Below, one piece after another: positions 29,228 through 34,293 of a stretch of DNA of 34,293 nucleotides (the first letter of the stretch is position 1; each line of letters opens with the position of its first letter). The notes beneath the pieces are model-generated. The model saw only the letters and a program-made list of their open reading frames with translations, had not been told where the DNA came from and searched no databases. Origin of the DNA: an uncultured Adlercreutzia sp. (GTDB taxonomy: Bacteria > Actinomycetota > Coriobacteriia > Coriobacteriales > Eggerthellaceae); the NCBI GenBank assembly GCA_910585575.1, contig CAJUFS010000024.1, forward strand, positions 1-34,293, read 5' to 3'. Both the position numbers and the translations under genes were made by a program.

Positions 29228-30471
29228 GGCCGCTCCCCCTCTCCGTTGACCTTGGGGGCATCATCCCGGGCTTCGGGCACGACCTCCCAGGCCCGACCGC
29301 CCTCGCGCGCAGAGCGCTCAGCGGGCGATTCCACGCCCAGTTGGGCCCGGATGCGCGACACCAGACTGGGGCGCGCCGCCTCGGCGGCGCAGGGCGGGCA
29401 CAAACGGTCGTCGGCGCCGCTCAGCACGGGCATACCGCAGCGCTCGCAGCGGTGGGCGTCGCGCGAGAAGCACTCCACTCCCTGGAAGGGGTGAGCGAAC
29501 GCGCGGTAGTCGCGAGAGAGTGCGCCCTCGGGGCACACTGCCAGACACAGCCCGCAGTTCACGCAGGTGCCGGGCACGAACACGTGGGAGAACACGCCAT
29601 CCTCGAGGTAATGGCTGATGGAGCCCGTGGGGCACATCTGCATGCACACACCGCAGGCCCGGCACTTCTCAGGGTCGGCCACCAGCTCGGGCCACGCGAA
29701 GTCGCAGGCTCCCGAGGCGGAAAATCCCTGGCGCGTCCACAGCTCGGCCGCACGGCGGCGCCAAGCGGGCACGTGCTTGCTGCGCTGACGCAGGGCCAGC
29801 GGCGAGCGCTTCTTCGCCGGCGACGCCTGGCGACGCACCCCGCCGAACAGCGCGCGAATGCTGGCTCGGGCCGAGGGCGCTGCCAAAGGAGAATCTCCCT
29901 GGGGCACGGTCAAGCGCGGCAGGAACAGCGGCGCCGACTCCGTAAGGTTCGCCGAGGCGCGCACGCCGTGCAGCATGCGGAAAGCGGCCGTCACGTTGGC
30001 CTCGAAGGTGGGGCGCAAGCGCGCGAACAGGCCGCAGCTCTCGCAGCGCTCGGTGCGCAGCTCACAAGGACGGGAAAGGGCCAGTTCGAACAGGACGCCG
30101 GGGCTCAGCGAAGCCAGGCAGGCGCCCAGCTGGTAGGTGCGCGGCCCCTGGCCGAGGGCCTCCAGTTGCCCGTAGGGCAGAAAGCACCGCAGACTCACCG
30201 GCTCCTCGCCTTTAATGCGGTTCACCAGCTGACGCTCGGTGAAACTGGGGGACTCGAACACCTCCAGGGGGCACGCCGTCAGGCACTGGCCGCACTGCAT
30301 ACAGCGCGCCGGGTTGATAACGGGCGCACCGCCGGGCCCCTCGAGCCGCAGAGCGGTGCCAGGGCACGAGTCGGCGCACAACGAACAGGCGCTGCCCACG
30401 CTGCGCGCATGCAGGCAGCGCTCGCCGTGCAGCTCGATGACGATCTTGTTCGTGCGGTCGCCGGTGGCCAT
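29224..30471 (-). CDS. Polyferredoxin, multi [4Fe-4S] protein
   Basis: 415 residues, cytosolic by lack of signal or membrane segment. Four cluster-like cysteine sets: an irregular one near the N-terminus (Cys19, 29, 32, 36), CMQCGQCLTACP around 58-69, CRACGVCMQMCP and CVNCGLCLAVCP in the C-terminal half; a CxxC...CxxC zinc-like pair (CERCGMP, CPPC) follows. The middle (about 85-240) has CELRTERCESCG and a basic stretch. The start is ATG 30471 with GGGAGGGG before it. It resembles NapG/NapF- or HycB-like accessory electron carriers, but no exact match is claimed. It may deliver electrons or help assemble the neighbouring molybdoenzyme. Confidence 0.83.
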   Translation of the reverse strand: MATGDRTNKIVIELHGERCLHARSVGSACSLCADSCPGTALRLEGPGGAPVINPARCMQCGQCLTACPLEVFESPSFTERQLVNRIKGEEPVSLRCFLPYGQLEALGQGPRTYQLGACLASLSPGVLFELALSRPCELRTERCESCGLFARLRPTFEANVTAAFRMLHGVRASANLTESAPLFLPRLTVPQGDSPLAAPSARASIRALFGGVRRQASPAKKRSPLALRQRSKHVPAWRRRAAELWTRQGFSASGACDFAWPELVADPEKCRACGVCMQMCPTGSISHYLEDGVFSHVFVPGTCVNCGLCLAVCPEGALSRDYRAFAHPFQGVECFSRDAHRCERCGMPVLSGADDRLCPPCAAEAARPSLVSRIRAQLGVESPAERSAREGGRAWEVVPEARDDAPKVNGEGERP

Positions 30472-30565
30472 GCCCCTCCCCTCTCCAACGCGGCCGATGC
30501 ACCCTATGATAGCGAAGCCGGGGCTTCGGCGCACGGGCCGCGCCCGCCGCTGCCAGCCCCGCGCG

Positions 30566-31186
30566 CTACAAGGCTTCGACCAGCTTCTTCTGCAGTTGAG
30601 CCAAGGCGCGGTAATAGGAAATGCGCGACTGTTCGATTACCTGGTCGCTGAATCCGGGCACCCACTGGCGCATATGCTCGTCCACGAACTCCGTCAGCTT
30701 CTCCTCGGCCGACAGCCCGTGCTCGGCCAGATAGGCCGGGTCTTCGGCCAGAATGCTGCAGAAGTACCACTCGTTGTCGATCATATCCACACTGTCGTTG
30801 TAGCCTGCGGGCCGCACCACACCGCAAGCGCGCATGAAGTCCTGCACGCCGGTAGAGATGTCGTTGATCATGTAGAACACAGTATCCTGCCCGTTGGCCT
30901 TCTTGCGCCACGGCCCCTCCGTGTGCTCGATCAGGTGATCAACCAGGAACAGCCGTGTGTACTCGCAGCGAATCTCGTGGAGCACCTCTTCGGCATCGCG
31001 CCCCTCGTAGGCAGCCATGGCCTCGGCAAAGGCCGTGGCATCTGCCTCGTCAAGTTCGAGTGCCCGCCACGTTTCCCCTACCTCACGGGCGAAAGTGCCC
31101 TCGGTCATCAGCCGCGCTCGCTCGATGGTGGGCGCAGCAAAGCCCACAGACAGCAGCGAGAACATATTCGAAAGGTTGGTAGCCAC
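30566..31186 (-). CDS. TorD-family molybdoenzyme chaperone (first copy)
   Basis: 206 residues, TorD/DmsD type. Conserved blocks: EIRCEYTRLFLV (around 76-87), VDMIDNEWYFCSIL mid-protein and FVDEHMRQWVPGFSDQV (around 168-184). It would guard the maturation of the catalytic molybdenum subunit encoded just upstream. GTG 31186 is chosen because AAGGAGG lies five bases before it, inside an earlier in-frame GTG at 31201. A strong terminator separates it from the Fe-S subunit gene, so it may need its own promoter or read-through. Confidence 0.87.
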   Translation of the reverse strand: MATNLSNMFSLLSVGFAAPTIERARLMTEGTFAREVGETWRALELDEADATAFAEAMAAYEGRDAEEVLHEIRCEYTRLFLVDHLIEHTEGPWRKKANGQDTVFYMINDISTGVQDFMRACGVVRPAGYNDSVDMIDNEWYFCSILAEDPAYLAEHGLSAEEKLTEFVDEHMRQWVPGFSDQVIEQSRISYYRALAQLQKKLVEAL

Positions 31187-31222
31187 AGCGGCCTCCTTCA
31201 CAACAATGCACCGACCGGCGAA

Positions 31223-31262
31223 AAACCGACGCGCGCATCGACCCGGTTCGGTCGATGCGCGG
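31223..31262 (-). terminator. Strong terminator between Fe-S subunit and TorD genes
   Basis: Perfect 12-bp stem CGCGCATCGACC (31233-31244) with GGTCGATGCGCG (31251-31262), 6-nt loop, followed on the minus strand by CGTCGG and TTTTT (31227-31223). It ends the molybdoenzyme operon, or attenuates it, before the chaperone. Confidence 0.75.
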
Positions 31263-31321
31263 TCATGATACCATCGCGCGGGCCGACCCCGTGGGAGGGG
31301 CCGGGGCCGGCCGGCGATTAC

Positions 31322-31945
31322 CTAGGACAGGTAGTAGATGTTGGGACCGGTGCCCTCTTCGGGCAGCAGCGTGAAGTTCTCGCGCTCGGCCAGAAGCTTC
31401 GACACCTCGGAGTTCGGATCGTCCAAATCGCCGAAGAAGCGGGCGCGGCCCGGGCAGCCCTCGACGCAGGCCGGGTCCTTGCCCTCGGCCACGCGGAAAT
31501 AGCACAGGTTGCACTTCTCCACGGTGTTGCCGCGGTGCTCTTGGGCCAGCTGGTTGCCCACGGGGAAGTCCACGTAGTACTGGGGCTCGGCATCCAGCAA
31601 GGTGCGCACGCCCTCATAGGGGCAGGCTTGCACGCAGCTCTGGCAGCCGATGCACTCATCGGTGGTCTGCATGACGATGCCCGTCTCGGTATCCTTGTAG
31701 GTAGAGCCCGTGGGGCACACCTCCACACAAGCCGGGTTGTCGCAGTGGTTGCACTGCACCGGTGTGAAGGACATCTGGCAGTTGCCGTAGGTACCCGATG
31801 GAGTGTTCGGCTGGTCGCCGCCCACGGTCAGGGTGCGATTCCAAAACACATCATTGGGAATATTGTGCTCCAGCTTGCAGGCCACGCCGCAGGACCAGCA
31901 GCCGATGCAGCGCTTCGTATCGACGACGATTGCGTAATGTGCCAT
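31322..31945 (-). CDS. DmsB/NrfC-type iron-sulfur subunit of a molybdoenzyme
   Basis: 207 residues carrying four ferredoxin-type cysteine sets: CIGCWSCGVAC (13-23), CNHCDNPACVEVCP, CIGCQSCVQACP and CNLCYFRVAEGKDPACVEGCP, the pattern of DmsB, NrfC and PsrB electron-transfer subunits that hold four [4Fe-4S] clusters. It carries electrons to the catalytic subunit encoded 3 bp upstream. GGAG lies six bases before ATG 31945. No membrane quinol-oxidising subunit is present in the window, so the electron donor is unknown. Confidence 0.92.
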   Translation of the reverse strand: MAHYAIVVDTKRCIGCWSCGVACKLEHNIPNDVFWNRTLTVGGDQPNTPSGTYGNCQMSFTPVQCNHCDNPACVEVCPTGSTYKDTETGIVMQTTDECIGCQSCVQACPYEGVRTLLDAEPQYYVDFPVGNQLAQEHRGNTVEKCNLCYFRVAEGKDPACVEGCPGRARFFGDLDDPNSEVSKLLAERENFTLLPEEGTGPNIYYLS

Positions 31946-31948
31946 GAT

Positions 31949-34293
31949 TTACTCCTCCACCGTTCCGTCCCAGGGCTCCACGGCCACGCGGTTGTCGAAG
32001 AACGAGCAGTTCACCGCGTAGGGATCGACGTAGTCGGTCGTGATGGCGCCCATGGAGCCGGACTTGCTCTCGTTTTCAGCGTACCCCTTGAAGTAGCAGG
32101 TCATACCCGGTCGCATACCCACATGGTAGGCGGCCTTCATAACGCAGTGACCCAGCCAGTTGTGCACCTTGATGTCCTGGCCGTCCTCGATGCCGTACTT
32201 CTTGGCATCGTCGGGATTGATGAACAACATGGGCTCGGGAGCCACTTCCTTGGCCCAGCTGCCCATGAACTGGGTCATGTGCACGCGGGTGGGGTTGCGC
32301 CACGAGATGCACACGAGCGGGTAGTCCTTCGCATACTCGGAGTTCTCGCCGGCAATCTTGTTCTCGAAGTAGGTGGGCATCTTCTCGCGATCGAAGGTAG
32401 ACTCCACGTCGAAGTTCGAAGGCGTACGGGGCACCGGGGTGTCCACGTAGAAGTACAGGCGACCGGTGGTGGTGATGAAGTTGTTCAGGCCCTTGTTGCC
32501 GATGTAGGGCTGTTCCTTCACGTAGCGCATCTCCTTGTTCTGGCGCAGCGTCTCCAGCGTGATGCCGCACTCCACGGCTGCCGCCACGTCGTCGAAGGTG
32601 CCCTTCCACCAGTCCTCGTCAGTGACGTCGCACACGGCGTCCTCAACACCCAGGTAGGGTGCCAGGAAGCGGGCGATCTCGGCGTCGGGCTTCGCCTCGT
32701 ACATGGGGTCGATGCACTTCTCGGACAGGCGCACATTGTGCTCATGGGACAGCGGCACCACGTCCTCGAACTCGTACATATCGCAGGCGGGCAGCACAAT
32801 GTCGGCCATCTTGCAGGTGTCGGTCATCCACGGGTCGATGACGACTACCTGCTCCAGCTTGCGCAGGAACTCGTCCTTCACGCGGTTGGAGTTCACCGAA
32901 CCACCGATCATGCCGCCATGGGAGATGATGATGTCCTTCACCGGGTAGTCCTCGCCCATGAGCTTGCCGGAGCTCATCACGTCGCAGGCCGCCAGGAAGG
33001 TCACCGACGATACCATCTTACCGTTGGAGGGCGCGCACAGGGCATGGCCGAAGAAGTTGCCGTACATGGCGTCGAAGCCGCCGACGGAACGGCCGGGCTC
33101 GCCGAAGTTGCCCGTCATGGCAATGAGGGCCGACATGGCGTAGGCCTGATGCAGGCCGTTCTCATAGGCACCGCCGCCGAAGTTGATGTAGTGGGCAATC
33201 TTGTTGGCCGGCTGCAGCATGTCATAGAGGAAGTTGAAGTCCTCCTCGGAGATGCCGGTCACCTGCATCACGTAGTCCAGGGTGTAGGACTGCACGTGCT
33301 CCTTGAACATATCCCAAGCGGTCACGTACTTGTCGTCACCGGAGGACCAGGCGGGGTTCGTGGATTCCTGGTAGGACACGGGCTTTTTCTGATCGGCGTC
33401 CCACACCAGGTTCGGCTTGATCATCTGCGGCTCGCCTGTTACCCAGAACGGCGCGCCCTCCACCTCGGTGTCGCCGGTCAGGTAGGTGCCGTTGGCCTTG
33501 TTGATGAGGAAGGGAGCGCAGGTGTGGTTCAACACGAAGTCGGCGTTGTAGGTCTCCTCGTCCATGAACTTCTTGATGAGACCGAGGAACAGCGCCGGGT
33601 CGGTGCCGGGCTTCACGGGAATCCACTTATCGGCCTTGGCCACGGTGGGGCTGAACAGCGGGTCGACGCACACCAGCTTGGTGCCGGCCTCCTGGGCGTT
33701 GGCGATGTGCTGCCACATCTGAATCTGGGCGCCCACAGGATTCGCGCCGCATAGGAAGATGTAGTCGGAGTTCACGAAGTCCTGGGGCTCGGACTGGTCG
33801 AACCACTGGATGCCCGCACGGGTCAGGCCCGTGTTGGTGGCGTTGTCGAAGGAGTAGTCCCACTTCGTGCAACCCGTGGCGTTGAACAGGCGCATGATAA
33901 GGCCCGCATTGCCGTTGAGCGAGCCCTGGGCACCGCCGCCGCCCTGATAGTAGGTATTGGCCAGATCGCCGTACTTCTCGGCCGTGCGCTTCCACTGCTC
34001 GCCGATGAGCTCGCCGGCCTCTTCCCAGGTGATGCGCTCCCACTCGTCCTTGCCGCGCATCTCGCCGTTGGGGTTGTCCAGGCTGTAGCCGGCGCGTTTC
34101 ATGGGATACTGCACACGAGAGGGCGAATAGGCGCGCAGAATGCGCGAGCGGCCCTTCAGGCAGGTACGATAGGTGTAGTCGGGCTTCGGCAGCATATGGC
34201 TCACGTTGCCGTTGCGCGTGTAGATGTTGTACTGGCAGAACGAGCAACTCCACGAGCAGGTGCAGAAGAATTCCTGCTCATCGACGAGCGACG
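31949..34293 (-). CDS. Molybdopterin oxidoreductase catalytic subunit (5' end beyond window)
   Basis: About 781 codons are visible; the frame stays open to the window edge, so the N-terminus, including any Tat signal, is missing. The ATG-like codon at 34204 is internal: upstream in frame are FCTCSWSC and SFCQYN, the cysteine set of the N-terminal [4Fe-4S] domain. A bis-MGD enzyme of the DMSO reductase superfamily follows, with LCGANPVGAQIQ and VCVDPLFSPTVAKAD for cofactor binding, and a C-terminal molydopterin-dinucleotide domain (LVCISWRNPTRVH, FINPDDAKKYG). The Mo ligand cannot be told; a DYS segment in KWDYSFDNAT is a candidate. It looks related to Eggerthellaceae reductase and dehydroxylase subunits; substrate unknown. 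Confidence 0.9.
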   Translation of the reverse strand, partial: SLVDEQEFFCTCSWSCSFCQYNIYTRNGNVSHMLPKPDYTYRTCLKGRSRILRAYSPSRVQYPMKRAGYSLDNPNGEMRGKDEWERITWEEAGELIGEQWKRTAEKYGDLANTYYQGGGGAQGSLNGNAGLIMRLFNATGCTKWDYSFDNATNTGLTRAGIQWFDQSEPQDFVNSDYIFLCGANPVGAQIQMWQHIANAQEAGTKLVCVDPLFSPTVAKADKWIPVKPGTDPALFLGLIKKFMDEETYNADFVLNHTCAPFLINKANGTYLTGDTEVEGAPFWVTGEPQMIKPNLVWDADQKKPVSYQESTNPAWSSGDDKYVTAWDMFKEHVQSYTLDYVMQVTGISEEDFNFLYDMLQPANKIAHYINFGGGAYENGLHQAYAMSALIAMTGNFGEPGRSVGGFDAMYGNFFGHALCAPSNGKMVSSVTFLAACDVMSSGKLMGEDYPVKDIIISHGGMIGGSVNSNRVKDEFLRKLEQVVVIDPWMTDTCKMADIVLPACDMYEFEDVVPLSHEHNVRLSEKCIDPMYEAKPDAEIARFLAPYLGVEDAVCDVTDEDWWKGTFDDVAAAVECGITLETLRQNKEMRYVKEQPYIGNKGLNNFITTTGRLYFYVDTPVPRTPSNFDVESTFDREKMPTYFENKIAGENSEYAKDYPLVCISWRNPTRVHMTQFMGSWAKEVAPEPMLFINPDDAKKYGIEDGQDIKVHNWLGHCVMKAAYHVGMRPGMTCYFKGYAENESKSGSMGAITTDYVDPYAVNCSFFDNRVAVEPWDGTVEE

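Noticed and set aside
30239-33754. 1171-codon open frame on the plus strand
   Set aside because: It is antisense to the molybdoenzyme, Fe-S subunit and TorD genes, all with clear motifs. Its His/Val/Gly-rich composition is typical of a GC-biased shadow frame.
1-34293. CRISPR array or prophage
   Set aside because: No regularly spaced repeats and no phage structural, integrase or Cas genes were found.

Overview
The window is high-GC DNA, read here as an anaerobic gut-type actinobacterium of the Coriobacteriia, most likely family Eggerthellaceae. The reasons are arginine deiminase genes, membrane-anchored LuxR regulators beside a secreted Tat-type flavin reductase, a molybdopterin oxidoreductase with dedicated TorD chaperones, and a ferredoxin-dependent 2-oxoacid oxidoreductase. 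The genus cannot be fixed from the sequence alone. No prophage, insertion sequence or CRISPR array was seen.

Layout. Positions 1-1361 (minus) hold the first codons of ornithine carbamoyltransferase (arcB, cut by the window edge) and a complete arginine deiminase (arcA). A tRNA-Pro, a long RNA-type hairpin and a DUF3810 membrane protein follow, then citramalate synthase (minus). A membrane LuxR regulator and a Tat/lipobox flavin reductase form a likely respiratory pair at 5.0-8.2 kb. Next come an envelope protein of unknown function, a GNAT acetyltransferase, and an AAA ATPase with a DUF234 nuclease-like tail behind an AT-rich promoter region. From 16.4 down to 11.7 kb (minus) a four-gene operon encodes an agmatine-deiminase-family enzyme, a divergent carbamoyltransferase, an MFS carrier and carbamate kinase. 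A second membrane LuxR regulator is divergent from it.

The 17.8-23.0 kb stretch carries a DMT exporter, an APH(3')-like kinase, a small coiled-coil protein, a LysR/MFS divergent pair and a small alarmone synthetase. A tRNA-Gly with a duplicated 3' end, a HEPN-MNT pair and a tRNA-Arg follow. From 24.3 kb to the right edge everything is on the minus strand: the four-subunit porGDAB 2-oxoacid:ferredoxin oxidoreductase, two TorD-type chaperones, a winged-helix protein, a polyferredoxin, a four-cluster Fe-S subunit and a molybdopterin catalytic subunit cut by the window end.

How they work together. Energy appears to come from substrate-level phosphorylation on guanidino compounds (deiminase, carbamoyltransferase, carbamate kinase) and from anaerobic respiration (flavin reductase, molybdoenzyme), with reduced ferredoxin supplied by the Por complex. 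The most intriguing element is the second deiminase operon. Its carbamoyltransferase lacks both the ornithine and putrescine recognition motifs, and the true arcB lies beside arcA, so the operon may act on a guanidino compound that has not been identified.
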